Source of the DNA: Physcia stellaris | Lineage: Eukaryota; Ascomycota; Lecanoromycetes; Caliciales; Physciaceae | Reading direction: 5' to 3' | DNA length: 64,000 nt | Assembly (NCBI GenBank): GCA_018902385.1 | Contig: JABSSW010000059.1 | Span: 186,001 to 250,000 of the forward strand | Shown here: piece by piece, positions 47,947-61,752 of the stretch | Position numbering within the stretch: the stretch's first letter is position 1 | How the letters are laid out: each line of letters opens with the position of its first letter | Program-made: the position numbers and the translations under genes | Notes under the pieces: generated by a model | The model's input: only the letters and a program-made list of their open reading frames with translations | Told to the model about the DNA's origin: nothing | The model's database searches: none

Positions 47947-48477
47947 TAGTTGATGAGAGCTTTGCGGCTGAGAGATAACACACTGCAGCAAAGCCCATGG
48001 ACTCAAACCCAGGAGGCCGGACGCTCTTGCGGCTCTGGCAGGTAGAAGACGTAGAAAACATCACGTAGCTTGCAGTCTTGTGTGTTTGAAAGCGCTAGGA
48101 ACCAAGGCAGCCAATGTTTTTGTTCGCTTGAGTAGCTTTGCCATCTCATCTGGGGCCATCCAGAGCCAAAGGGGATTGCGATAGGTGCCCCTTCGCTTAA
48201 CCGGTCTCTTCATTCGTCAAATCATCCCACTTGTCACGAGAACATACATGCTCATCCTCACAGCCCATGCCACCTATCTCATTTCCCATTCGTCAACAAC
48301 ACATTTGTATCGACCGATATCACTCCATATCAGCCGGCTCGTGCAACGTTGATGCGACTCTCAGTCAGTACATCCTGGTGTTTGAGCTCTGGGCAGGTCT
48401 CTCTGTCCCCTTGGCCAGAAAGATAGGTGGTGAACTGGAAGTTTTTATTATGCACGAGGCTAGGCTAAGTACAATGG
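47947..48477. other. Intergenic between MITE and island 2
   Basis: Ordinary composition; one chance plus-strand frame (48231-48581) runs into the LTR that begins at 48478, so I do not call it a gene. Confidence 0.4.
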
Positions 48478-48700
48478 TGTTGGAGGGGAGTAACAGGAAA
48501 CTGGCTATTGGCTCATTAAGCGAGTTGCACGTGACTAGCCTTATATGCTTGGCATTCGGTCTTCTACAAAACCGCCTGTAGCACTCTTCTAGATAGTCAT
48601 AATCCACACACTTTACAACAGAAACATTACGTTCGATAATTGATTTTATTGAGTTTCGATTTTTTGATCTTCTGTCACTGTGTTAATTATTTTCTTTATT
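48478..48700. repeat. Left LTR of the non-autonomous element
   Basis: First ~130 bases have normal composition, the rest is AT-rich. The match to 52031-52259 includes the identical stretch TACGTTCGATAATTGATTTT. Confidence 0.7.
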
Positions 48701-51700
48701 GATGTTCATTTTCGAAAAACGATTGACAATAAAATCGTCGTTGATCGTTCACTGTTTACATTTTTTGAAAACAGCAAAATCGAATTTTTTATTACACGAC
48801 AACAATTTTATCGATTGTTTATTTTTTCGAACGACGAAATTCTTTATATTATTATTATTGAACGGCGAAATTTCAATTTCATACGATTTATAATTGACGA
48901 ATAGTTTTAATCAACACGTTGTATTTTTTGCTTTCGATTTCGAACATATTCGATTTGTTAATTTCGCAATATTTTTCGCAGCAACATTTCTGTCTTTTCA
49001 GAAACAAAACATCAGACACGTTGCTTGAATTCTCGCTACGAATAATGAAAAAAAAGCGATTACGAACAATTGTTATTGTCGTTACGAACGATTGCCGTTA
49101 TTGAATTGATTAGATTTCTGAAACGATTCAATCAAAACGTACATTTATTAGCGATTTCGACATTCGTGCGAACGTTATTATCATTTCTGAATCACGTCAA
49201 TATTCGATGCTTGATTTGAATACATCGTTCATGATACAATTTTAGCGAACAAAACGTGTATTTTCGTCAGAAAATCAATCGATTTGTTTCAGCATTCGCA
49301 GCAATAATTTCGACGTTTTGTTTCAATATTCGTTGTTGAAATGATTTCGACATTCTGTTTCAAAATTCGATTTCGATAATTTGTTCATTCATTTGACTGA
49401 AATCGTTTCGTTTCGACGATAATTCGAATCAACGTCATGATTTATTTCGAAAGTTTTACTCGTTGAGACAGAAATTTTCTGAACGCATGTTGTCATGTAT
49501 TGTCTTCGAATCTGATTTGCAGCGAGTGAATGTTGAAGATTATTCGTCATTATAATGTTCGAACATTCGATTGAAGTCGTCAACAACGTTAAAATGAATC
49601 GTTTTCGTCATGTTGCAGAGTTTGAATATGTTACATCTGAACATGAAATTCAATTAATCAATGTCATCATGAAATTTCGTGATTCACGACAAGAAATCAA
49701 TGTTTATTTCAACAATTTACATCAAGCGTTCGACGAATTCATTGAACAATATCATGCGCGAATTATTCATTTTTTTTGATTTTATTGATGACGTGAATCG
49801 ACAATTTGACATTATTTTGAACGAATTTGACGAGAAATATCATTTTCAGAAAATGATTGAAATCTTTTGTGAATTTGAAAAACAAGCAGTTTAACGAGCA
49901 ATTGTTGTCAATATATCAAGAAAAAAATCACACATTTTCAGTTTGACAAAATTTTGTATAATTGCATCAATAAAATACGCAAAGATACAACACGATCGAA
50001 AACGTCAAAAAAAAAAAATCAACTGATTTTACAACAACAAATTCAAAAGATCGTTGATCGTGATAGCGTTCGAATTTTAAATCGTTACGAATTTCAAATT
50101 GTTTCTAAAAACTTGTCATGCAATTTGATGAAAATCTGTACAACTGTGAATATCACGAATATTTTGTTTTTTTCGAAGTTTATTGTTTCAGAATTTACGA
50201 GTTTTCAGAAGTCATCACACGAAATCAGATTTGTTGACGAGTTTTCGTTTGTTCTGAAACAAATAATGTTTGAAATGTCGAAAATCAATGCAGATATCGT
50301 GAATTCTGATGATATCGAATCAATCGATGAAATTCTTGTTTCTGAATTTGACAAATGAATTGTCGTCGCAACAAAAAGAAAATTGTTGATTACATTAATA
50401 CATTTAACGAAACTTTGAAAAATTCGTTCGTATTCGATATCGAATCAATTTCGAATATCTCATTTGATTGAAATCGTTGTTACATTGTTGATATGAAAAT
50501 TTTGAATCAGAAAATTTTTGCTTTGATTGTCATGTATGACGCATTTTCGAAAAATTCGTTCGCATTATTCATCGAGAATATGAAAATTTCGATCGCAATG
50601 AATATGTCGTCTTTCAAACATCTCATGAACATGAATGATTCGACTATTGAAATTTTTGATTTTGATATTACAATAGACGCACATTCGAAAAATTCGTTAA
50701 TACAACATATCGAAAATTCAGAAATCACGAAAAGATTTCTGTTTCGATTTTCATTGATTTCATTTTTGATTCGATTTTCATTTACGAATTATTTGCATTT
50801 TTTGTTTTCGATTTTGATTTTGATATCGATTTCGAAATTTATACAATCGATATCGAAACATTTTCATTTGATTGAAGTCGTTGTTGTATTAATTTTATTG
50901 ATTTTCGCATTTCGATTTTTATTTGTATTTTTGTTTTGATTGTCATTGTCATCATTTCGAATGTCATTTTTGAAATTACAACTATCGACTTCTATGTGAA
51001 AAAGCAATTTTTGTTATTTTGTTTCGTTGATTTTTCTGTTTCGTTCGTTGATGATGTCATTTCTATTAATCAGAATATCGATTTTTATGAGAAAAAACAA
51101 TTGTTTTGCTCGACGAAATATTTTTTTGTCTCGATTATCACTGAATGCATCACTGTTTCGAATACGAATTTTATGAAAAAAAACAATTTTTCTGTTTCAA
51201 TGTTGATTTTGTTGTTGTTGTTGAAAATATCGATGCGTTCATTCTGATCGCTGATTTGATCAATATTACGATGAATTTTGTCTAAATATCATTTCTAAAT
51301 TTTATTGAGAACGCGATCTCGAAATCGAAACATAAAAATTTTCGAAGATGAAAATCAAGCGATGTTAAAATCGAAACATATCGAATCAAAAAATAAAATC
51401 GTTGTTGAAATATTCATCAAATTCGCATACAAAATCGTCTTGTTTTTCGACATTTGACAACGATTAAAATCTTTGAAATAATTGCAAAATACGCGTGCAA
51501 AATGATCACATTTTCGAACACATCAATAAAATTCAATATATTTGAGATATTTGCAAGATTTGCATACAAATTCGTTTTGTTTTTAACATTCAACAATCGC
51601 AAAATCTTGAGATAATTGCAAAATTTGCAAACAAAATAATCATTTTTTCGAACATGTCAACAATCGTCAATACATTTGAAATATTTGCAATTTTCGTATA

Positions 51701-52030
51701 CAAAGTGATTTCGTTTTTCGATAATGCGCAAGATTTCAAAACGTGCAAATTCAAAATTTTCGAATTAGCATACGATTTCGACATTTCGAATTTGCAAACA
51801 GTCATATTTGATATCATGCGATTGCGACGAAAATAAAGTTTTATTTTTATGAATTTTCGGCATTTTCCGATATCTGTTTTACGAATTTTCTTTTTTTCGA
51901 CGTACAACGTGATTTATTTGATCTGATTTTCGATGTCAATATTGTCATGCGTTAAAAAATCTATGTTGTCTGATTGAAAATGATTTAATGAAATGATGTT
52001 GAAAACAACATCTTGCTTATGAAAAAAAAC

Positions 52031-52259
52031 TGTTGAAAAAAAAAAAATAACAAAAAATTGATAATTGATTCATAAACGAATTGCACGTGATTAATTTTAT
52101 ATGTTTGACATTCGACTTTTTACAAAATTATCTATAGCATTTTTTTAAATACATAGTTATAATTCACATATTTTATATCAGAAGCAATACGTTCGATAAT
52201 TGATTTTATTGAATTTCGATATTTTGATTTTTTGTCACGTGTTAATTATTCTCTTTATT
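52031..52259. repeat. Right LTR of the non-autonomous element
   Basis: Direct repeat of 48478-48700, transition-mutated along its whole length; followed after about 50 bases by the next LTR element. Confidence 0.7.
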
Positions 52260-52312
52260 AATGATTGAAATGCTTAATAAACATCAATTTCGTTCGAAGA
52301 AGTTGCACATCA

Positions 52313-52529
52313 TGTGAGATGTCATGCATTGATATGATACTAATACATAACTACACGAAAATTTTTAAGTAAAAAGCAAATACATGAAAATCTGCAAAAA
52401 CATATGTAGAAAATTTGATTCTTTGAATGCGTCAAGACGAATTTCGATTCTAACATTCGATAATAAAATAACGATGTTAACACGATGTTAATTCTGTTCA
52501 GATGTTGAATTCGATGCACGTTCGTCACA
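52313..52529 (-). repeat. 3' LTR of the minus-strand Ty3/gypsy element
   Basis: 217 bp; direct repeat of 59589-59803; preceded by CATCA. Confidence 0.85.
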
Positions 52530-55500
52530 TTATTTTTCGTTTTTCGTCAATTTCGCTTCGAAGCGATTAATCGATTTTTTTCTTTTTAACGATGAGCGAT
52601 CTGTGCGCGATCCTGATGCGTCGTTAAATAATCGTTCGATGAAATGATTGTAAAAACGAAAAAATGAATTCGAAGTTTTGTGAAATAAATTTCGTTCGCG
52701 AAATCGATTCGTCAAAAATTCTGAAAACATCAAATCGAAATTCACGATTAAAACAGCAATTTGATCATGTTAATAAAATTATCGCAATAGCGCTTAACTC
52801 ATTGATATTCGTGTTTATGCGAAAATGATGTGTACATTGTATTCAACAAAGCATGAAAATAATGAATTTTCTGAAAAATGATTAATTCATACAATTTTTT
52901 GCGAACAATTTTGATTATCATTAATAAACAAACAATTGAAAATCTTGTTTTGCGCGTCAACATTTTTCAAGTTTCAAATCGATTATATCATGAAACAAGC
53001 AGTTTGATTTCATTGATAAAATCAACGTAACAACGATTAACGCATCGATATTCAAACGTTTGCGATAATCGATGTGTACGATTCGTTCAATAAAACGAAT
53101 AAATAAAAAATCTTCTAAAAGATAGATAGTTTTTTGCGAATCTGATGAATAGTTTCGTCGATCATTAGTAAACAATTGAAAATCTTGTTGAAAATCTTGT
53201 CGATTTATTTGTATGCAACATTTCGAACAACATGTTGTTTATTTGCATTCAGCATTTATTTTTTTATTGTTCAATAAGATCGAGCAACAGTTTCTGAAAA
53301 TGTTTTTGACACGATTCAACTTTTCATGCGTCGTAAATTCTGACTGTAAACAACACAAAATCGAAACAAAAAACTGAATGTGAAGTTATTGAAAATCAAC
53401 ACGAAAATGAATGTACATTGAATCGAAAATTGACGAAATAAATGCTGATCGATTACAAACATTTAATCGTTTCGCAGAACAGATTTTGCTGTTTTTGAAT
53501 TAATTTCGTGAAAAACATTCACGATATTTTGAACATTTTGAAATTCGTCGTCGTCGACATAATATCAAATGCGATCGTGAAAATTTCAATTCGATCATTT
53601 ACAGCAATATTGTAAACGATAATAATGATATCGAAATTGCAATATGTCGTTCAATTTTCATTCGAACGTTTCATTTGCAATAACGAATTTCGAAAAATCG
53701 TTGTGTTGTTTTTTCAACGAGTCATTGAAATCTTTTCTCAACAATCAAAAAAAAAAAATTGAATGAATGTGCATGTCATCGAACAATTTCAGTTCGTAAA
53801 CAATATTTCGTTTCTTGACAACGAAATATGAATTTAATTTCTTGTCATTCAGTTTGTCAAATGAACGAACTGTTTTGATGTGACGACGATTTAATCATAC
53901 ATAATTTTTTATTTCAAAGTTGATCGAAAAACGAAACTTGTTGATTCGAACAGTCATTTTTTGTTTAACATCAGCAACATTGATTTTGATTCATTCGATG
54001 ATGCGATTCATTTTTTCGACGATAAATTCGTTTTGTTTGACTAATAAACGCTTTTTAGTGATTTCGTAATCGTTCAAATTCGAATCAAAAATCATTCGAA
54101 AATGATAATCTTTATTGATGAAAAACGAAATGAAATTCGTGATTGCGAAAACGTTATTGTTGTCAACGAATTTCATGATGTCGATTCAATCAATTCAATC
54201 GTTTTGACGATAATTGCAATACAAACGTAAACGAATTTCAATGTTTTGATTAATTCGTTCGATTTGATCATCGATTTGAAATTGAAACGTCGTGAACAAT
54301 TTACATTTGATTTTCAAACGTTTGCAAAAAATTTTTCAAACGCGATTTACAAATTGATCATTTCGATTCGAAACGATAAAAAAAAAATCATGCGTGCGAA
54401 ATACGTAATGAAACAATATTTTGACGTAAATTTCGATTGTCAAATCGTCATCATCAATCACGCAAAAAACATAATGTCGTTTTTTGATTAATCGATCGAT
54501 AATAATGCAAATAACGTTGTTTTTTTTGAATTCAAATAATTCGATTATGAAATTTATCGAAATATTCATTCATCGTTGACTAAAAATCGACAATGATGTT
54601 AATAATTCATGACGATCATCGTGTGAAAATTTAAATCGTTGACATTTGTAACAGTTACGAATGTAACGCCGATCGATAGTCGCATACTAAATCAATAATA
54701 ATAACGTTTAATGAATTTCTCAATGCGATTCATGTTTGAATGAACACAGAAAAATTGATCGTGAACATCGCGAATTATTTCAATCATGAAATTTAATCGA
54801 TTTGATATTCATAAATTTTCGTTTTTGAAAAAACGTCGTCTCGATTTGAACATTTTTGTAAATTTATTTTCTCGTTGATGTTCTGCTCATCGATCAGAAT
54901 TTGACGATAATTAATGCAATTTTCATTTTTCGATTGATTTGCATGATTCGTTCGTACAAATCGTTTTGAACGTCAATCGAACATAATTGCAATCGAAAAA
55001 CGACAACAAAATTTGTTTTTTATAGAATTTTCGTTCGTCGTCATCGACAGAACGAAATTCAAACATTCGAGTCAAAACGTTCGTTTTAACATTTTTGACT
55101 TCGAATTGATATTGAATTTTGATGTTGTAATCGATCAAAATTTCGATTCAACGTATTTGACGAAAATGAACTTTTTGCTTGTCATGAAAATTTTCAGATT
55201 TTTATGATCGATGTAAATTTCGACGAATTCGTTGATTTTTTCGAATTCGAATTTTCAATGTTTTAGACATCGAATAATGACTAAAAGTTTTTGTCGTATA
55301 TTTCGTAATTGCATTCGACAAAAATCATCTTTTTGTGAAAAAATCATCGAATGAAAAATTTCGTCGTCGTCGTATTGAGATAGAATTTCATTCAGACATC
55401 AATTTGAAAAATCGATTTTCAAAATAGTTTTACGATTGCGATCGTAATGTCGAAAAATTGAAATTTCAATTATTTGTTTTTTAAAAATTTCGAAAATTTC

Positions 55501-58500
55501 GTTGACGAAATCGATTCATTCGAATTCATTTTTTTTTTGATTATTCGAATTAAAAACTTGACGAATTTCGAAAACGTTTTAATGAATCGTCGATAAAAAT
55601 TGCAAAAATTTACAAACGTTTGCATTTTTTTGATGCACGTTGAACGAATTCAATTGACAATGTTTTGCATTTTTTTAAAATTCATTCGTAAATTTTCTGT
55701 CGATAATATGATTTCTAAAAACGAAATTTCTGTTTTGAAAAATTCGCATTTTTTGATATCGATTTGAAGATCGACTTTTTCAATTTTTGAAATATTTGAA
55801 TAAGATGTCGTTCGTGCTTTTTTTCGAGTTTTATTATAAATAAGAATATCATTCAAATACATTTGACAAAAATGATTGATGTATTCGAACAACAAATCGT
55901 TCATGTAATGTTGTCAATTGATCGAATCATTGATTAATTCGAAAAATAATACATGATATTTGTAAATGTTTAACGAACATATAAAAATGATGAAATTTTC
56001 GCTTTGTGAATTCATTCGAAATTTATTGAAAATCGATATGATATTCAATTTGAACAAGAATTTGCAATCGATAATTTTAGCGAAAATTTTCTCAATTAAT
56101 GAAATAAAATAACTATTGCGTTTGATTATGACGTTCAGTTTTCGATAATTCACACACAAACGAAATTGATCGTTTGACTTGACAGCGAATAAAATGAACG
56201 AAACGTAAAATGTTTTGCTTGAATTGATAAATTTTTTTCTGAAAATTTTCATGAAAATATTTCTGTAAAATTTCGAATTTCTTAGACGATAAAGAATAAA
56301 CTCGATTTCGAAACAATTGAATCGATTTTTCAATCAATTCGATTTTGTGATCGTAAAATTTGTGAAAAAATAATTTATCGATTTTCTTGAAATTCAATAC
56401 GTTTTCGAATCGTTTAAGAAAGTCAAAACTTTACGTTTCAATTTTTCAATGATTGCTTTCATAATTTTAAACGTTTTTTTGAATTCATATCGAAGTCGAA
56501 TTTCGCTTGAACTAAATTTTTTTAACGTTGTCAATAATTTCATTTAGTTTTTTCATGATTAACGAAAACGTTTTCATTTTTTTTTTTTTTTAGATTCGAT
56601 CAGAAATTGAAAAACGATCGCGTCAATAAAAAAAAACATTTAAGAATGTATTGAAATTTAAATCGTTTTCATATTTTTCGTTGTCGAAAATCGTGATTTT
56701 AAATCGTCGATTAAATCGTCGAATGAATTTTTGATTAAATTCGATTTTCGAATAGAAAATTTCATGAATGTAAATTGTTGAAATTCTCGTATGATTTTAA
56801 TACGTCGTTTCTTCTTAAAAAACTTGACGAGAGAATATTTTTATCAATTTTTTCAATGACATATCGAGAATTGAAATTTAACACGATTTTCGAAAAAAAT
56901 TCATTTTTTTCATCGTAATTTTCGATTGTAAAACGAAATGATTGAATTTTGATCGTTTTCGACGATGAACGTTTTTGCAAAATCGTATATTTTTGCGAAT
57001 TTATCGATACTGAAAAATTTTCGAACGATGTGAAAAATGATAAATAAATATTTTTGATGAATGTCGATACTCAAAAAACGTTTTTAGATTTTTAAACGTT
57101 TCGAAATGAATACAGCGATCTGATTTAAAAATAATTTTATCGATTTGCATGTTTAATATCACGTCGTGCGTGTTCATTCAAGATTTATTCAAAATCAAAA
57201 AATGAACGTTTATTTTCGTAATGAACATGAAAATAAATAATTCAAAATGATTTTGCATTGTGAATGTGAAATAAATGACATGAATAATAGATTTAATCAA
57301 ACGATCGTCAAGTTCGTTGACGTGTTTGAATCAAGAAAAAATTACAAAATTTATTTGAAGTTTTTCACAAATCAATTGCGCAATCTTTTCATCAATGAAA
57401 ACAAATTCAATAACATTTGTGTTCATTAATGTTTGCACGTTGTGTTCGTGTTTATCGAAAATTAATGTACATTGAATGACTAATGAATTGTTTGTGAATC
57501 TATTGAACGTGTTGAATGTTTTAAACATTGTTAAAATTGACAACATTTTTTTCGCGATTTTGAAAAGATTTAGACTTTTTTTCGACTCATGTTCGAATGA
57601 GAATTTCTCGCTAATCTCGTTGATTTCATCGTTCGTGATAAATTGACTTAATTGAGTCGAATTCTTGAACAAAAAGTCGATTATGTTGTGAATTTTCAAA
57701 GCGTTTTTTTTTTTACGTAATATTTTCTGAATGTAAAAAACAATCGATTTTGATTTTAAACAATTTTTTAATCAATGATTCGACGTTTCGCATTTGTAAC
57801 AATTTGACGACATTTTTTTTTAATTTGAAAACTTTTAAGCGCGATCAGTTTCGAAACGAAAAATCTTTTTAAAAGTTGACGAATGAAAACACGAATAAAA
57901 AATTTGACGTTAATTTTTTTATTAATTGATTGATCAATTCGAATGAATGTTTCAAATTTAACGATTTGATAATTTTTCAAATTGTGAAATTTTTGATTTA
58001 TCGTTTCGATCAATTTTTTCAACGAATTGACATCGTTGAACTTCTCATTGCTGACGATAATTCGTTGAAAAACAAACGTTAATTTCTCGCGAAATTCATC
58101 AATCAAAATCTGTTGAAAATAATTGAATAATTGATTAGATAAAAGTACGAATTTCGAAAAAAACTTCGAAAAGCGTTGATTGATGTTCATTTTGAAATTT
58201 TTGAATTTATTTCGCACGATACGATCGATGTTTTTTTCGACAAAAATTGTAATCAATAAAATAAACATTTCGTCGATCGTTTTGAAAAACAAAAAATCAT
58301 GTTTGCGTCGAACAAAAACATGATCGCGAACGATTTCATTCAATCATAATGACACGATCAAAATTTTCATTTGATTCGTTGAATAATGATTATTGTTGAT
58401 AATGAATTTGTCACGAATCAATTGTTTTCAAATTTCATATGATAATTTCGAAATGTTTTGTGAAAATTTGAAAAAATTCGAAATTTTAACATTACGTTTT

Positions 58501-59588
58501 TTATTTTTTGTAACGTTTGTATTTGAAAATGAAACGAAAACGATGATATCGATTTTTTTCAAATTGATTTGAAAAATGACGTTTTCGATCGTGAATTGAA
58601 AATTTTGATGAAAAAATCGTTGTTTTTAGACTTAAAATCGATTTGTCGATTTCGAACGATTTGAATCGTATTGACAAATTTATTGTAATTATCGACATGT
58701 TCGTTTCATCAACAATGCAAATTACGTCGATATTTTTATCGACACGTAATTTTTCGAAAATTTTAAAAATTGATGTCGAATCATGACAAATTCAATTGAT
58801 TAACTGTGTTTCAATACAAATGTTGAAAAGATTTTCACAATCGTTTTTTTTTTATCGAAAATTGATAACGTTTTCGAAATAACAGCAAAAATGTTCGAAT
58901 TCAAAAACAAAACAATGAAATCAAATAATTTTTGTTTTGTTTTAAAAATGACAATACGATCGATTTGAATAATGCGTTTGCGTTTCATGAATGCGAATAT
59001 GTTGAATGACATGATTGTTTGTACAGAAAAAATTTGATTTACAAAAAAATGAATCGAAATCGAAAAACGTCTGCAATAAAAAATAAAAAAATCATTATTT
59101 GATCACTATCAATTGCGAAAAACAACGAATGATATGTAACGTGTTGTTTAAAAATGCGATAAACAAAATGAATAATTGATGTTTGATTCGTGATGTTTCG
59201 TTATTGATATTGATTTTTGATGAAATCGAACGTCGTTTACACAATTTGTCGTTTTCGTTCAATGATCGAAAATAATGCCAATTCGTCGTTTCGATTTGTA
59301 ACGTACGATTTCGTCGTCGTTTTGCTAAAATATCGAAATAACTTTTTCGTGAAAATTCACACTCGAAATCGCTGTTTTTTAAAAATGATTTGCGTAAAAT
59401 AAAGTTTCGATATTTTCATTCGAATCGTTTGAACTTTTGATTTCACGTGAGCAAAACTTTTCGTTTTCGTTGCACGTTTAGAATTTGATTGTTGACGTTT
59501 TAAATTTTCGCGTTTGATTGAAATCTTGTTTATTGAATAAATTGTCGTATTTCGAACAACTTGAAAAATTAAAATGATTTAGAAATAA

Positions 59589-59803
59589 TGTGAAATGTCA
59601 TGCATTGATATAATACTAATACATAATTACACGAGAATTTCTAAGTAAAAAGCAAATACATGAAAATTTGCAAAAACATATGTAAAAATTTGATTTTTGA
59701 ATGCGTCAAAACGAATTTCGATTTTAACATTCGATAATAAAATAACGATGTTAACACGATGTTAATTTTGTTCAAATGTTCAATTCGATGCACGTTCGTC
59801 ACA
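59589..59803 (-). repeat. 5' LTR of the minus-strand Ty3/gypsy element
   Basis: 215 bp; starts TGTGAAATGTCATGCATTG on the plus strand and ends TTCGTCACA; followed by CATCA. Confidence 0.85.
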
Positions 59804-59808
59804 CATCA

Positions 59809-61142
59809 ATCAGCTTACAAAAATCGAATTCATAACAATTTTTTTCGATTTCAAATTATTGAAAATTTAATGTTTCGAATGCAATGTCATATGAAAACGA
59901 TGAAACATTTCAAAAAAAGTTTCATAACATTTTTTGTCGATTTGTTAATTCATTTTGTTTTCACTTTTCATATTGTAACATTCATAAATTCTTGTATTAT
60001 CAAAAATTCATGTACTTTTGCGTTAACACACATTTTTCGACGAGAATATTCAAAAACGAAACAAAAAATATCGATATCGAAACAATTTTGTAAAACAAGA
60101 TAGTCGAAACGTTGTTGCTCGATGAAAACTTTAACGCGAATTCGTTCGTTATTGTATTCGTAATGCTGTATTCGTAACTTCGTAACTCGTTCGTGATTCG
60201 AATAAGAAATGAAAAATCGCGTGACTGAATTGCTATTTCGACTCGATATGTTGAATATTCGAAAAAAATTTGAGGAAAAAAAATATTTTGATTTCATCAA
60301 TAATACGAATATGTTGAATAAACGTATTATCACGAATTCGTAATCGACATCACGTACAGACGTATTTCATTGTCAATCAAAAAGATAAAAAATCAATTAA
60401 AACAACACATGATTTGATTTTGAATCAATCACAATTTCGAAAATCACAAATTGACGAATAATTACATAATAAATGTTTGACGTTTCATTCATTTCGTTTC
60501 GCTGTTTGAAAAAAAAATCAATCTTTTTCGCATTCAATTAGTGAAATTTAACGTGTTTATTTCGTGATTTTTTTTTCTTATTTGCAATCATCATTATTTC
60601 ATCAATAATACATTTATTTTGATTATTGCGACGTCGTTTCAATCGTTTGAATCAAATTTATTACATCATAAAATCATTATGTCATTTGTGAATCAACATT
60701 TAAATTAATCATCGTTCAAAAAAATAAAACACGTGTCGATGCAAACGTTTTCATTTCGAAATCGAAAAAACGATTTTTTATTGCATTAAAAACAAAAAAA
60801 AATCATTCAAACGTTTGAATTCGATTATACATTTTTTATTATATTTATTCATCGATTATTTGAATTGCATCACGTTTATATAACGTTTTGAAAATTCGTT
60901 CAATTGTTTTTGTTTTTTTTGTAATCGATATTCGATTTATTGTTTCATCACATCAATCAAACAATTTATATTTTAAAAATTAATGAAATGTATTCATTAT
61001 GATGAAATTATGTCAATGAATTATTATACGCATTCAATTGATTTAACATTTTGAAAAAAAACGCAACAATTCAATTATTTTGATTTCAAAAAAATTTTCA
61101 CAAATTATTATTCAATCGCGATCGATATTAAATCATTAAACG
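59809..61142. other. AT-rich sequence without recognisable gene
   Basis: Mutated DNA into which the Ty3/gypsy and TRIM elements inserted. Frames are short and anonymous. It is probably an older repeat, but I see no ends. Confidence 0.4.
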
Positions 61143-61319
61143 TGTTACGAACATGTCTGAAAATCTCGATTGAAATCTTATCTTATCAGCGAAAATTCAT
61201 ATCGAAACTAGCAAAATGACACACATTTCTATTTTTGACATACGATTTTAATGTAGATATTTGCTTTTTAAATCAAATATTCTCGTTATGTTATTTGTTT
61301 TCTAAATATGCGTTTTACA
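61143..61319. repeat. First LTR of the TRIM element
   Basis: Direct repeat of 62711-62888, about 85-90% alike by eye. Confidence 0.8.
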
Positions 61320-61628
61320 TTATATTTGATTTTCATCGTGACGAACGATGTAAATTTCATTCGTTATCAACGATCAGCGAATAAAAAGAAACAAAATCGA
61401 CTAATTCAAATTGACGCATTTTCAACACGAAATATTCTTATCAATTAACAATGAAACGAAAATTGTTTTTAACACGCGATTTTTCGCTTTGACGAAATTA
61501 ATTGACACGTTCAAATTTTCTGTTTCGAATGAATTGCTGATCGAAATACGCGAATAAACAAAATAAAATTGTCAATTTGAAATTCTTTCTTTGAAAACGA
61601 TGATTGCATTTCATTTTCATTATGCGCA

Positions 61629-61752
61629 TCGTGAAATTTGCGAAAATGATCGTGAATCAACGAAAATGATCGTGAAATCTGCGAAAACGATCGTGAATTA
61701 ACGAAAATGATCGTGAAATCTGCGAAAATGACGTGAATTTGCGAAAATGACG
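61629..61752. repeat. Short tandem repeat, unit about 20 bp and doubled unit about 41 bp
   Basis: About six copies of CGAAAATGATCGTGAA-like units alternate between a ...TCTG and a ...TCAA ending, inside the TRIM element. They degrade to shorter CGAAAATGACGTGAA copies at the right end. Confidence 0.75.

Larger units (their letters stand above)
48478..52259. mobile_element. Non-autonomous LTR element, broken, at edge of island 2
   Basis: Direct repeats of about 223-229 bp at 48478-48700 and 52031-52259 frame 3.3 kb of AT-rich DNA. The left copy starts TGTTGGAGGGGAGTAACAGG, a fungal copia-like start; the right copy is its mutated version. A possible 5-bp target duplication is AATGG before and AATGA after. 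The interior shows one gag-like stretch around 49.55-49.9 kb (plus strand) but no protease, integrase, reverse transcriptase or RNase H that I can see, so it is LARD-like. The remnant coding part is broken many times. It is older than the copia-like element in island 1. Confidence 0.6.
52313..59803 (-). mobile_element. Ty3/gypsy LTR retrotransposon, minus strand, broken
   Basis: A 7.49-kb element with ~216-bp LTRs beginning TGTGA and ending TCACA, flanked by the exact 5-bp target duplication CATCA (52308-52312 and 59804-59808). In the minus direction the parts are: gag (about 58.9-57.7 kb, with capsid-like KMNINQRFSKFFSKF), protease region (about 57.3-56.8), reverse transcriptase (about 56.4-55.65, with LCVNYRKLNVIIKRN and a YLNDILIY-type active-site block), RNase H (about 55.6-54.9), integrase (about 54.8-53.9) and a 3' region with a stretch shared with the island 1 element. 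It is broken by very many stops and frame losses, dozens by eye. LTRs agree at roughly 90% by eye, with mostly transition differences. It is a different family from the island 1 Ty3 element, since LTRs and gag differ. Confidence 0.85.

Noticed and set aside
48231-48581. 117-codon plus-strand frame before island 2
   Set aside because: It runs into the LTR that starts at 48478 and has no domain; chance frame.
61629-61752. CRISPR-like array
   Set aside because: Units are contiguous with no unique spacers, and the organism is a fungus.
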